Shown one piece after another: positions 1 through 8,695 of a DNA stretch of 26,981 nt (the first letter of the stretch is position 1; every line of letters begins with the position of its first letter). Below the pieces are notes generated by a model. That model was not told the DNA's origin, made no database searches, and was given only the letters and a program-made list of their open reading frames with translations. This DNA is from Anaeromonas sp052088025 (GTDB lineage Bacteria; Bacillota; Clostridia; Tissierellales; SIT17). The stretch covers positions 1 to 26,981 of the forward strand of contig NZ_JBQCYD010000029.1 in the NCBI RefSeq assembly GCF_052088025.1. The letters run 5' to 3'. Made by a program: the position numbers and the translations under genes.

Positions 1-87
1 GTTTAAATGAAAATAAGTTAGTTCTATTAATCAGATATTATTTTTTAATAGAGAAACTTTTAGTAATTTAGAACCTGCCACATTTAA

Positions 88-774
88 GTGTGCAGAGTAG
101 TCAGAGATGCTATGATTGTACTTGGTTATTTACAAATAGGTGATGGAAAAAAAGCAGAATATGTAATAAGTAACTTAGGTAAAAAAATTAATAAGAATGC
201 CAAGGAAACTTCTCAAATAATATTAGATCAAATAATAGATAAAATCTATATAAATATAAAGCAAATATTAGATAAAATTAATTCTAGACCAATATATACT
301 ATAAAAGAATTACTTTCAGATAAAAAAGTAATTCCTGAATCTATAAATATTATTGGAGGACCTGCTAAGATACTAGCACCTATGATAGAAAAGAAATTTA
401 ATCTACCTTGTAATTATCCAAAAGATTATGATGTAGCAAATGCAATAGGATCAGCACTTGCAAAAGCAACTACAAAAATAACCTTAAATATAGATACTAA
501 TTTGAAAAAAATGAATATTCCAGAACTTAATATTTATGAAGCTATAAGTGGAGATTATACTTTAGATGAAGCTAAAAATTATGCATTAGAATTATTAGCT
601 AAGGAAGGATTAGAAATGGGATTAAATGAAAGTGATATAGAATCTGAAATAATAGAGGAAAGTAGTTTTAATATGGTGGAAGGATTTTTTACTAAAGGTA
701 AAATAATAAGAGTGATAGCCCAAATAAAGCCAGGCTTAATAGAAAGTTTTAGAGGTGATATAAGTGAAAGCTAA
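88..774 (+). pseudogene. Hydantoinase/oxoprolinase-like protein, C-terminal remnant
   Basis: About 228 codons resembling the C-terminal part of the HyuA/oxoprolinase ATP-dependent amidohydrolase family. Visible are a DAM-x-VLGYL segment near the start and the ATPase-fold GGPAK segment followed by DVANAIGSALAK around residues 90-125. Full-length relatives run to about 500 residues or more and begin with a GxDxGGTxTD phosphate-binding motif, which is absent. Upstream, all three frames contain stops (TAA at 85-87 in this frame, TAG at 107-109 in the second frame), and neither the GTG at 88 nor the ATG at 112 has a ribosome binding site. It therefore looks 5'-truncated or rearranged, not a complete gene. 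Its end overlaps the following deacetylase gene by 11 nt, as in an operon. Family assignment is fairly secure; whether this is a pseudogene or a surviving short protein is inference. Confidence 0.6.
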
Positions 775-2071
775 AAACAAGTTAGCTATAGTATTTTTCC
801 CAGCCTTTGATTGGGAGGTAAGTCCGACTCATCCGGAAAGAAAAGAAAGATTATTATATACTATGGATCAGATAAAAGAAGAAGGAATAGAGGATATAGA
901 AGGTATAGACTTCTTTAATCCTATAGTAGCTGATGAAAAAGATATTGAAAGGGTCCATTTTTGCGTCCCAAATACAAATGATATTCTTAGCAAAGCTCAC
1001 TATATTTCTGCAGGTGGGGCTATTAGAGCTATGGAAGAAACTATGAATAAAAATGTGGATAAATCATTTGCACTTATAAGACCTCCAGGACATCATGCAA
1101 ACAGAATAGTTTATGGATCTAAGGGATTTTGTGTAATAAATAACGAAGCTATAATGATTGAAAAAATGAGGAAAAAATATGGTGATTTAAAGGTTGCAAT
1201 AATAGATACAGATTGTCATCATGGTGATGGTACAGAAGATATCTATTGGAATGATAAAAACACTCTTTTTATATCAATTCATCAAGATGGAAGAACACTT
1301 TATCCAGGAACTGGATTTATAGGAGATTTAGGAGGACCTGCTGCATTTGGTTATAATATAAACATACCCTTGCCACCTCAAACAGGTGATGAAGGTATAT
1401 TATATATATTAGAAAAAAATATAATGCCTATATTAGAAGATTTTAAACCTGATATCATAGTAAATTCTGCAGGACAAGACAATCATTTTACAGACCCTCT
1501 AACTAATATGAATTTTACAGCAAAAGGATATGCAAGGTTAAATGAAATATTGAATCCTCATATATCAGTATTAGAAGGTGGTTACTCTATAGAAGGAGCA
1601 CTACCTTATATAAATATAGGCATAATACTTGCTATGGCTGGGATTGACTATTCTAACATGGTAGAACCAGGCTATGATAAAAGTAAATTAAAACAAAGCA
1701 AAAATACAAATAAACAAATAGAAAAAATATCAGATGATATAAAATATATTTGGGAAAATAAAGAATTATTTAAAGAAGATTATATGGAGAAAAAGGATAT
1801 TTATAAGAGAGAGCGAAATATATTTTTTGATACTGATAATATTATGGAAACACAAACACAAAATTTCAATGAATGTAAATATTGTGCTTCCTATGACACT
1901 ATAAAATCTAATAGTGACAATGGATATAATATTTTTGCTATAACAATTCCAAATAATACTTGTAAAGATTGTATAAAAAAAGCCTATGAACTATATGATG
2001 ATAGTTCAAAAGCTGAATATACAAATATATACTTGCAAGATAGGGTTAATGATAAATATAAGTCAAGATAG
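764..2071 (+). CDS. Histone deacetylase-family amidohydrolase with C-terminal Cys4 tail
   Basis: 435-residue member of the arginase/deacetylase superfamily, close to class II HDACs and acetylpolyamine amidohydrolases, which remove acetyl groups from lysines or polyamines with a zinc ion. Seen directly: RPPGHHA with the His pair at 110-111, DTDCHHGDGT with likely zinc ligands D150 and H152, SAGQD with third ligand D239, and EGGYS later. The catalytic core ends near residue 300. The rest is a charged helical stretch followed by C371-x2-C374 and C400-x2-C403, which looks like a small metal-binding knuckle and is not part of the usual core. Start is GTG at 764, with AGAGGTG 6 nt upstream, inside the end of the preceding gene. 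The substrate is unknown; coupling to a hydantoinase-like gene suggests small-molecule amide chemistry, but that is inference. Confidence 0.8.
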   Translation: MKAKNKLAIVFFPAFDWEVSPTHPERKERLLYTMDQIKEEGIEDIEGIDFFNPIVADEKDIERVHFCVPNTNDILSKAHYISAGGAIRAMEETMNKNVDKSFALIRPPGHHANRIVYGSKGFCVINNEAIMIEKMRKKYGDLKVAIIDTDCHHGDGTEDIYWNDKNTLFISIHQDGRTLYPGTGFIGDLGGPAAFGYNINIPLPPQTGDEGILYILEKNIMPILEDFKPDIIVNSAGQDNHFTDPLTNMNFTAKGYARLNEILNPHISVLEGGYSIEGALPYINIGIILAMAGIDYSNMVEPGYDKSKLKQSKNTNKQIEKISDDIKYIWENKELFKEDYMEKKDIYKRERNIFFDTDNIMETQTQNFNECKYCASYDTIKSNSDNGYNIFAITIPNNTCKDCIKKAYELYDDSSKAEYTNIYLQDRVNDKYKSR

Positions 2072-2100
2072 TGGGTATCCACCATCTTGACTTATATTTT
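2058..2100. terminator. Bidirectional terminator between convergent genes
   Basis: Twelve-base arms at 2058-2069 and 2084-2095 (ATAAGTCAAGAT and its complement), an A/C mismatch, four further pairs and a GTAT loop. The right arm runs into ATTTT on the plus strand, and A-rich sequence lies on the other side for the minus strand. It includes the stop codon of the deacetylase and ends at the stop of the convergent permease. Confidence 0.75.
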
Positions 2101-3721
2101 ATTTGACTCTAAATGTTTTAGGAGCTTTTTTATAAACAAGTGTTATTGCAATTAATATATAAACAATTGCAATTACTATTGTAATAGGTAAAAATATTTT
2201 TGCAGGAGCAGTAATTTGTAGTGACATATATGAAATAAAATATACTAAAAAATTAATGATACTGAAAAATGGATTTTTAACCTTTAAATCAGTAGTATAT
2301 GGTTGGAAAATATAATACATGAAAATATAATGAACTGAAAAAAACAAACTAAGTACTATAATAAACAACAAAACTGGTATTAAGTTTATTATATTTGATG
2401 GACTATATATTAAAGTAATAATAATCAAACAAATACATAATATAAGAATTGGAATAATATTGCTAAAAACTATTTTTTTAAGTCTTAAAAAGAAAGTTTT
2501 TAAAAGTGCATCACCTTGCTTGTAAAAACCATACCTTAAAAGTGACTTATCACAATTATAAAAGAGTGATTTTACAATCGTATCTGAATTAGACAATAAA
2601 TAGATAAAAAAAGTAAAAATAGTGTATCCATTTACTATATAATTAATCAATTCTTCCCCTACAGCAGCTTCTATAAATAAATTAACTAAAAATATAATTA
2701 TAAAAACAGCTACAATAATAGATGATTTTATTATCATAGGTTTGTATATTATTCTTTTATGTCTTTCAAAAAAGAGAGCATTTAAATAGTCATAGCCTTC
2801 TTTGTCATTAAATTTACTTGTATGCAAATCTTCATCACTATAATTTTTTTCTTTCAATTTAACATTTGCAAAATTAGCTTCACTTATAGCTTGATTTATT
2901 TTTTTGAAATCTTCTATAGTATTTTTATAATTTATCACATTCCAAAAGTTGTTATATTTATATAAATATGTAATAGAAAGGCTAGCTAAAATTAAAAGCA
3001 CAATAAATATAAGACTACTATTAAAGAAAAATGATATAAAATTAAAATATATTTCAATTTGTAAAACAAGAGCTATTACATAGGTTAATACCATTATCAC
3101 TGAATAAGCTACAACTGTTATTATATCTCTTGCATTTTCACTTTCTTTTTTATTTAAATCTTTTTTAGCAAAGAAATATAGATAAATTGCTTCACTAATC
3201 ATATTAGCAGAAGATATAATTAAGGCTACTTTGATACCAAAAAGAAAATTTAAGCTTAAAAAGCTAAAAAATATAGAAAATAATAAAGCTTTACTAAAGA
3301 AATTTAAAATTTCTCCAAAAAACAACTTTGAAAGAAAATAATTTCTAGGATGCATTTTCAACTGTTTTACAATTATAAAACTTTCTCTATCTGTACTTAG
3401 TATTTTTGAAAGAACAAATGGAAATAAAATATAAAAAGAAAATATAAGAACTAATATCTTGTTTATATCTACTTCACCATCAAAAACAATAAATACAGGT
3501 AGGAACATTGTGAGTAAAAATATAAGAGCTGATTTAAAGGGTGTTGATATCAATTTATATATTAGAGACAAAGTACTTAAAGCATTTTTAAGCTTAAAGA
3601 AACTATAATTACTATTCTTAAATAATCTTTTTATTAATGGAATTTTTTTTAGGAAATATAAAAAGGCATTTATTGATGTAGAAAATTGTATATTTGATAT
3701 TTGTACTATTGTTTTAAACAT
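2099..3721 (-). CDS. ABC transporter permease, multi-pass membrane protein
   Basis: 540-residue hydrophobic protein with many predicted membrane segments: clusters near residues 60-110, 140-185, 200-255, 330-390 and three or four more in the last 130 residues. A long charged cytoplasmic stretch lies around residues 265-325. No catalytic motifs are visible. It directly follows the ATPase gene; the ATPase TGA and this ATG overlap by one base (TGATG at 3723-3719), so the two are translationally coupled and form one exporter-like ABC system. The ATG at 3721 is preferred over the TTG at 3724 because GAGGAGA lies at suitable distance upstream. Substrate cannot be told; such two-gene systems in Clostridia are often drug, peptide or lipid exporters. 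Strongly AT-rich and isoleucine/phenylalanine-rich. Confidence 0.75.
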   Translation of the reverse strand: MFKTIVQISNIQFSTSINAFLYFLKKIPLIKRLFKNSNYSFFKLKNALSTLSLIYKLISTPFKSALIFLLTMFLPVFIVFDGEVDINKILVLIFSFYILFPFVLSKILSTDRESFIIVKQLKMHPRNYFLSKLFFGEILNFFSKALLFSIFFSFLSLNFLFGIKVALIISSANMISEAIYLYFFAKKDLNKKESENARDIITVVAYSVIMVLTYVIALVLQIEIYFNFISFFFNSSLIFIVLLILASLSITYLYKYNNFWNVINYKNTIEDFKKINQAISEANFANVKLKEKNYSDEDLHTSKFNDKEGYDYLNALFFERHKRIIYKPMIIKSSIIVAVFIIIFLVNLFIEAAVGEELINYIVNGYTIFTFFIYLLSNSDTIVKSLFYNCDKSLLRYGFYKQGDALLKTFFLRLKKIVFSNIIPILILCICLIIITLIYSPSNIINLIPVLLFIIVLSLFFSVHYIFMYYIFQPYTTDLKVKNPFFSIINFLVYFISYMSLQITAPAKIFLPITIVIAIVYILIAITLVYKKAPKTFRVK

Positions 3722-4422
3722 CAATTTATCTCCTCAAGCATAGATATAACTTTATCTTCAAAATCAGTATTTTCTAATAGTTCCTTTTCCATAAGTGATA
3801 GTTTACCATTATTTAAAGTTACTATCTCATCACATAAATCTTTTGCAAGTTGAAGTATATGAGTAGAAAATATAATTATATGATCCTTTCTAATTTCTCT
3901 AAGTAATCTTTTGATTTCTAAAGCTACTACTACATCAAGTGATGTAAGAGGTTCATCGAGTAATATTACAGGGGGCCTTCTTATAACAAACATTAACATT
4001 TGTAATTTGTTTTTCATACCATGAGAATATGATTTTATTAATTTATGTCTATCTTCATGATTTATTTTTATGATTTCAAAATATTCATCTATCGAAAGCG
4101 GATGATCTAATCTATCTTTATTTATATCAATAAAGAATTTAATGAATTCGAAGCCTGTTAAAAATTCTGGTAAGACAGGGTCTGAATATACGTATGATAA
4201 ATCTATAGATTCTAATTTTTTTCTTTCCCCATCAATTTCTATGTAAACATCACCACTATCTTTTTTTAATTCTTCAGCTAATATATTAAAAAGGGTAGTT
4301 TTTCCAGCACCATTTCTACCAAGTAATGCATAAATACTACCTTGGGAAAATTCAAAGTTGATATCTTTAAGTACTTCTTTATTTTCAAATGATTTACTGA
4401 TATTTTCAATGATTAATTTCAT
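3721..4422 (-). CDS. ABC transporter ATP-binding protein
   Basis: 233-residue nucleotide-binding domain. Walker A GRNGAGKTT lies near residues 35-43 and Walker B VILLDEPLTSLD near 150-161, with the H-loop in IIFSTHIL near 185. The signature region reads YSHGMKNKLQ near residue 133, a divergent form of LSGGQ. ATP hydrolysis by this subunit should power the permease encoded immediately downstream. The ATG at 4422 is chosen because GGAGGT stands 4-5 nt upstream; an upstream in-frame TTG at 4434 overlaps that ribosome binding site and is unlikely. The operon is divergent from the aminopeptidase gene at 4610. Substrate unknown. Confidence 0.88.
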   Translation of the reverse strand: MKLIIENISKSFENKEVLKDINFEFSQGSIYALLGRNGAGKTTLFNILAEELKKDSGDVYIEIDGERKKLESIDLSYVYSDPVLPEFLTGFEFIKFFIDINKDRLDHPLSIDEYFEIIKINHEDRHKLIKSYSHGMKNKLQMLMFVIRRPPVILLDEPLTSLDVVVALEIKRLLREIRKDHIIIFSTHILQLAKDLCDEIVTLNNGKLSLMEKELLENTDFEDKVISMLEEIN

Positions 4423-4541
4423 AATTACCTCCAATATTTTCTATTTACCATATAAAAGACTATCATAAAGATAATTTATTATCAATAGTCCAAAATATTA
4501 TAAAAAACAATTAATTAAGTTTTTATAACTATTCTATTAAC

Positions 4542-4569
4542 TTGAAATAATAGGGTATTGTTATATAAT
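4542..4569 (+). promoter_or_regulatory. Probable sigma-A promoter of the first Xaa-Pro aminopeptidase
   Basis: TTGAAA at 4542-4547, a 16-base spacer, and TATAAT at 4564-4569, about 40 nt upstream of the start codon. A strong AGGAGGT ribosome binding site follows. Background is very AT-rich, so this is a plausible match and not proof. Confidence 0.5.
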
Positions 4570-4609
4570 ATAAGTATAATAATAGAATTATAAATTAGGA
4601 GGTAAGAAA

Positions 4610-6397
4610 ATGAAAGTATCTGAAAGAATAGGTAAATTACGCGATTTAATGGATGAAAAAGGAATTGATATTTACATAATTCCAACAGCTGATTTCCATC
4701 AAACTGAATATGTAGGAGATCATTTTAAGGCAAGAGAATTTATTACAGGATTTTCTGGTTCTGCTGGAACTGCACTAGTAGCAAAAGATGAAGCATATCT
4801 TTGGACTGATGGAAGATATTTTATTCAAGCTAGCAAAGAACTAAAAGACTCTCCAGTTGAGCTTATGAAAATGGGAAGTCCTGGAGTACCTACTATAGAA
4901 GACTACCTTAGTGATAAATTAGCTGGAGGTGGAACATTAGGCTTTGATGGACGTGTAGTATCAATGGGTTCAGGTCAGAAATATGAAGAGATAGTAAATG
5001 AGAAAGATGGTAAGATCATCTATAAGTATGATTTAATAAATGAAATTTGGGATGATAGACCAATACTTGCCAAAGAACCTGCATTTTTACTTGATATAAA
5101 ATACAGTGGGGAAGAGGTTTCAAGTAAGTTAGAAAGAATTCGTGAAAAGATGAAGGAAAACAATGCTACAACACATGTACTTACTACATTAGATGACATT
5201 TGTTGGACATTAAATATCCGTGGAGATGATATTGAATTTTTCCCACTCGTTTTATCCTATATGATAATTACTATGGATAAGGTAGATTTATATATAAATG
5301 AAGCAAAATTAAGTGATGAAATAAAAGCTAAACTAAAAAAAGATAATGTAGTACTTCATGCTTATAATGATATATATGAAGACATTAAAAAGATTGACAA
5401 AGAAGAAGTGTTACTAATTGATCCATCAAGGTTGAATTATGCACTTTATAATGATATACCAAAAGAAAATGAGAAGGTAGAAAAAACAAACCCTGAAATA
5501 GTATTTAAAGCAATAAAAAATTCAACTGAAGTTGAAAATATGCGCAAGGCACAGATTAAAGATAGTATAGCTCATGTGAAATTCATGAAATGGTTAAAAG
5601 AGAACATTGGCAAAGAGAAGATTACAGAAATGAGCGCTTGTGATAAGCTATATGAATATAGAAAAGAACAAGGGAATTATATATCACCAAGTTTTGAACC
5701 TATATGTTCTTTTGGTGAAAATGCAGCTATAGTTCACTATACATCTACTCCAGAAACGAATATAGAGCTTGAAAAAGGAAATTTCTTTTTAAGTGATACA
5801 GGAGCAGGATATTATGAAGGATCTACAGATATTACAAGAGCATATGCTCTAGGTGAAATTACTCCTGAGATGAAAGATCACTTTACCTTAGTAGCAATAA
5901 GTAATTTAAATCTTGGAAATGTTAAATTTTTAAGTGGAGTTACAGGAATGAATCTTGATTATGCTGCAAAAAAACCGTTTTGGGACAGAGGTCTTGATTA
6001 TAATCATGGAACTGGTCATGGTTTGGGCTATCTTCTAAACATTCACGAAGGTCCTACTGGATTCCGTTGGCAACATCGTGATCATGAGGTTCATCCTTTT
6101 GAAGAAAACATGATTATAACAAATGAACCAGGAATTTATATTGAAGGTTCTCATGGAATTAGATTAGAAAATGAATTACTTGTTCGTAAGGGAGAAGAAA
6201 ATGAATATGGACAATTTATGTATTTTGAAGCTATAACTTATATACCTATGGATTTAGATGCTATAAATCCTGATATGATGACTAATGAAGATAAAAAATT
6301 ATTAAATGATTACCATAAACTTGTATTTGAAAAAGTTTCTCCTCATTTAAATGAAGAAGAAAAAGAATGGTTAAAAAAATATACAAGAGAAATATAA
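4610..6397 (+). CDS. Xaa-Pro aminopeptidase (M24B, three-domain aminopeptidase P)
   Basis: 595-residue cytosolic metallopeptidase predicted to remove N-terminal residues that precede proline. The two N-terminal creatinase-like domains (about 1-310) include GFSGSAGTALV and LWTDGRYFIQA, typical of the long eukaryote-like aminopeptidase P form. The pita-bread catalytic domain follows. All five metal ligands are present: D396 and D407 (SDTGAG...TDITR), H470 (GTGHGLG), E506 (NEPGIY) and E520 (RLENELL). Length is normal for this form. It has its own promoter and ends at a strong terminator, so it is probably transcribed alone. Next to prolidase, proline iminopeptidase and the proline reductase locus, its job is most likely release of proline-containing peptides for fermentation. 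A close paralogue lies at 25104-26882. Confidence 0.93.
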   Translation: MKVSERIGKLRDLMDEKGIDIYIIPTADFHQTEYVGDHFKAREFITGFSGSAGTALVAKDEAYLWTDGRYFIQASKELKDSPVELMKMGSPGVPTIEDYLSDKLAGGGTLGFDGRVVSMGSGQKYEEIVNEKDGKIIYKYDLINEIWDDRPILAKEPAFLLDIKYSGEEVSSKLERIREKMKENNATTHVLTTLDDICWTLNIRGDDIEFFPLVLSYMIITMDKVDLYINEAKLSDEIKAKLKKDNVVLHAYNDIYEDIKKIDKEEVLLIDPSRLNYALYNDIPKENEKVEKTNPEIVFKAIKNSTEVENMRKAQIKDSIAHVKFMKWLKENIGKEKITEMSACDKLYEYRKEQGNYISPSFEPICSFGENAAIVHYTSTPETNIELEKGNFFLSDTGAGYYEGSTDITRAYALGEITPEMKDHFTLVAISNLNLGNVKFLSGVTGMNLDYAAKKPFWDRGLDYNHGTGHGLGYLLNIHEGPTGFRWQHRDHEVHPFEENMIITNEPGIYIEGSHGIRLENELLVRKGEENEYGQFMYFEAITYIPMDLDAINPDMMTNEDKKLLNDYHKLVFEKVSPHLNEEEKEWLKKYTREI

Positions 6398-6402
6398 ACA
6401 GA

Positions 6403-6437
6403 AAAAAATGTTGCTGAAAGATTCAGCAACATTTTTT
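6403..6437. terminator. Strong bidirectional terminator
   Basis: Perfect 16-base arms (6403-6418 and 6422-6437) with a 3-base AGA loop. The outer part of the stem is six A against six T, so it works on both strands for the convergent aminopeptidase (+) and iminopeptidase (-) genes. Confidence 0.92.
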
Positions 6438-6438
6438 A

Positions 6439-7320
6439 TTAATCATTTTTATTTAACCAATCATTTAAGATTCTTATATATTTTTCATTTTCTTCAACAA
6501 ATGGCATATGACGACTAAATTCAAATAACTCCCATTTGGAATTTGGAATCTTATCATACATTGTTTTTGCAATAAGTGGAGAACATAAGTCAGTTAATCC
6601 ACTAGTGATTAAAGTTGGAACCTTTATATCTTCAATTTCATCCATGAAATTAAAACCTTCTAATGTTCCAGATGGACTAAATTCATTTTGTCCCCAAGCT
6701 GTCACATATGATTGAGTTCCAGCATTTTTAGGTCTTCTTAAACATTCTGGAGAATTTTCATCTACTGGACCAGCACAATACCTAAGCATGAATTCACCTT
6801 CAGCTTCTTGATATTCTTTAGTGCTATAATCGTGAGACTCATCTGCCTTTCTGATAGCTTCTTGTGTATCTTCAGGTAAATAAGCAATTCTTCTGCGTTG
6901 TTCTTTTTCCCATAGTTTAGAATCAGGGAGTGTGCTAGATAATATATAAGACTTTATACCTTCAGGCTTGAATGTACATTCATAATGGATTGCAAGCATT
7001 CCACCCCAAGATTGTCCTAATATGTGAACTTCATCTAAATTTAAGTGCTCACGTAATTGTATTAGCTCATCAGTCCAGGTTTCAGCATTCCATAGTTCAG
7101 GACGATCAGGAATAGAAGACTTTCCACAACCTATTTGATCATACATAATAACCTGACGACCATCCTTTGCTATATCATCAAGAACCTCGAAATAATTATG
7201 AGTAGATCCCGGGCCTCCATGTAACAATAATAATGGTCTTTTTCCGTCTTTACTTTCACCTACTATACGATAATATGTTTTATATTCTCCAAACGGCATA
7301 TATCCTTCAGTAACTTTCAT
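6439..7320 (-). CDS. Proline iminopeptidase (alpha/beta hydrolase, S33)
   Basis: 293-residue serine peptidase that releases N-terminal proline from peptides. Seen: oxyanion-hole motif HGGPG at 34-38, nucleophile elbow GQSWGG with S104, the likely acid D244 (TSGLTDLCSP) and H271 (FSRHMPF). The HGGPG plus GxSWGG combination and length match prolyl aminopeptidases of Gram-positive bacteria. No signal peptide, so cytoplasmic. It starts 13 nt after the prolidase gene and is co-transcribed with it. Together they would clear Pro-Xaa and Xaa-Pro peptides and feed free proline to the downstream reductase. A broader aminopeptidase specificity (leucyl, phenylalanyl) occurs in this family, so exact preference is inference. 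Confidence 0.88.
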   Translation of the reverse strand: MKVTEGYMPFGEYKTYYRIVGESKDGKRPLLLLHGGPGSTHNYFEVLDDIAKDGRQVIMYDQIGCGKSSIPDRPELWNAETWTDELIQLREHLNLDEVHILGQSWGGMLAIHYECTFKPEGIKSYILSSTLPDSKLWEKEQRRRIAYLPEDTQEAIRKADESHDYSTKEYQEAEGEFMLRYCAGPVDENSPECLRRPKNAGTQSYVTAWGQNEFSPSGTLEGFNFMDEIEDIKVPTLITSGLTDLCSPLIAKTMYDKIPNSKWELFEFSRHMPFVEENEKYIRILNDWLNKND

Positions 7321-7333
7321 AAAAATCTCCTTT

Positions 7334-8422
7334 TTATTTAGATTCAGGTACTACAATTATATCTTTTGTGAATTTGTTTAAAACTTCGCATCCATCTTCA
7401 GTTGTTATAAGAATATCTTCAATACGAACTCCAATACCTTCTTCTGGTAAATAAATTCCTGGTTCTACTGAGAAAGCTTGACCTGGCTTTATTATATCTT
7501 CATTTACAGATGAAACATCACCAAATTCATGATCTTCAAGTCCTATCGAATGTCCTGTTCTATGTGTAAAGTATTCTCCATATCCTTTTTCTTCAATATA
7601 GTTTCTTGCAGCTAAATCTACATCACACATTCTATTCCCAGGTTTTGCAGCAGCAATTCCTCTTAAATTAGCTTCAACAACTATGTCATAAATTTCTTTT
7701 TGTCTTTCAGATACTTCACCTAAAAATACAGTTCTTGTCATATCAGATGCATAGTTCTTATAAAAACCACCTATATCTAATATAACGCAATCTCCATGTT
7801 TTCCTTTTGTATCATCAGTAACATGATGAGGATCAGCTGCTCCTTTAGCATAAGCAGTTATTGGATCAAAAGAAACTTCATCTATACCATGACTTTTATA
7901 TATTTCACGTACTTTAGAATTTAATTCTTTTTCAGTTAAACCTTTTCCAACCCATGGAATCAATTCTTCCATAACAAGATCATTTAATCTTGAAGATTCT
8001 CTCATTATTTCTATTTCATCTTCATCTTTAATCATTCTAACATAGTCCACTATATCTGAACCATTTACAAATTTACTGTCAGTTAAAAGCTCTTGCAATC
8101 TTAATAAGAATTTAGATGGCCAAGTTTTATCTATACCTATTACTTTTCCATCTTCTAGATACTTAGATAATTTTTCAACTCCATCTTCAATGTCGTTATA
8201 CCATAATATTTCAACACCAAGATCTTCCTCTTGAGGGAATAACTCATTGATAACTATCTTATGGTTACCATTAGTGTTTAGGTATAATGCTAATAATCTT
8301 TCTCCTGGAATAATCCATTTGCCTGTTAAATAAAAAATAGCATTTGGATCAGAGATGATTAGTTGAGAAAGTTCTTTTTCTTTCATTGACTTTAAAACTC
8401 TGTTTACTCTACTTTCATTCAT
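7334..8422 (-). CDS. Prolidase-type Xaa-Pro peptidase (M24B)
   Basis: 362-residue two-domain M24B enzyme: creatinase-like N-terminal domain (about 5-130) and a pita-bread catalytic domain. Metal ligands are visible as D216 and D227 (LDIGG...SDMTR), H291 (HRTGHSIG), E320 (VEPGIY) and E335 (RIED). Size and motifs fit the short bacterial Xaa-Pro dipeptidase/aminopeptidase group (PepQ-like), which hydrolyses Xaa-Pro dipeptides in the cytoplasm. It is first gene of a minus-strand operon with the proline iminopeptidase and is divergent from the peptide transporter gene, sharing a 273 nt intergenic region. AGGAGG precedes the ATG. Whether it is a strict dipeptidase or a short aminopeptidase P cannot be decided from sequence. 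Confidence 0.88.
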   Translation of the reverse strand: MNESRVNRVLKSMKEKELSQLIISDPNAIFYLTGKWIIPGERLLALYLNTNGNHKIVINELFPQEEDLGVEILWYNDIEDGVEKLSKYLEDGKVIGIDKTWPSKFLLRLQELLTDSKFVNGSDIVDYVRMIKDEDEIEIMRESSRLNDLVMEELIPWVGKGLTEKELNSKVREIYKSHGIDEVSFDPITAYAKGAADPHHVTDDTKGKHGDCVILDIGGFYKNYASDMTRTVFLGEVSERQKEIYDIVVEANLRGIAAAKPGNRMCDVDLAARNYIEEKGYGEYFTHRTGHSIGLEDHEFGDVSSVNEDIIKPGQAFSVEPGIYLPEEGIGVRIEDILITTEDGCEVLNKFTKDIIVVPESK

Positions 8423-8461
8423 ATTAAAACCTCCTAAAGTTTATAATTAGATTATGTCAAC

Positions 8462-8490
8462 AATATATCAATATAAATGATATTAGTCAA
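8462..8490 (-). promoter_or_regulatory. Probable sigma-A promoter of the prolidase operon
   Basis: Reading the minus strand, TTGACT (8490-8485), a 17-base spacer, and TATATT (8467-8462), about 40 nt upstream of the start codon at 8422. Confidence 0.5.
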
Positions 8491-8612
8491 GATATAAAGA
8501 ACTTTATATATGATAAATTAGAGTAATAATTTCATGCATTTATTAAAAAAACGTAAAAAATGGATGTGTTTTAACCATCAAATATTTTTTTTCAGATAAA
8601 TGAAAAAAACGT

Positions 8613-8641
8613 TTGTACTAATATTTTTTTTATGTTATTAT
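8613..8641 (+). promoter_or_regulatory. Possible sigma-A promoter of the peptide transporter gene
   Basis: TTGTAC at 8613-8618, 17-base spacer, TATTAT at 8636-8641, about 55 nt upstream of the start. The region is nearly all A and T, so alternatives exist. Confidence 0.4.
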
Positions 8642-8695
8642 ATATTTGAAATGTTAGGTAAATAATAAACAAATAAAAAATAGGAGGTATGAAAA

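Noticed and set aside
8455..8470. TGTCAACA resembling half of the candidate PrdR site upstream of the prolidase operon
   Set aside because: Only the TGTCA half is present; the CTGACT half is missing, so it is not counted as a PrdR site.
8587..8601. CodY-like box upstream of the peptide transporter promoter
   Set aside because: Only about 11 of 15 consensus positions match in a stretch dominated by A and T, so chance is a sufficient explanation.
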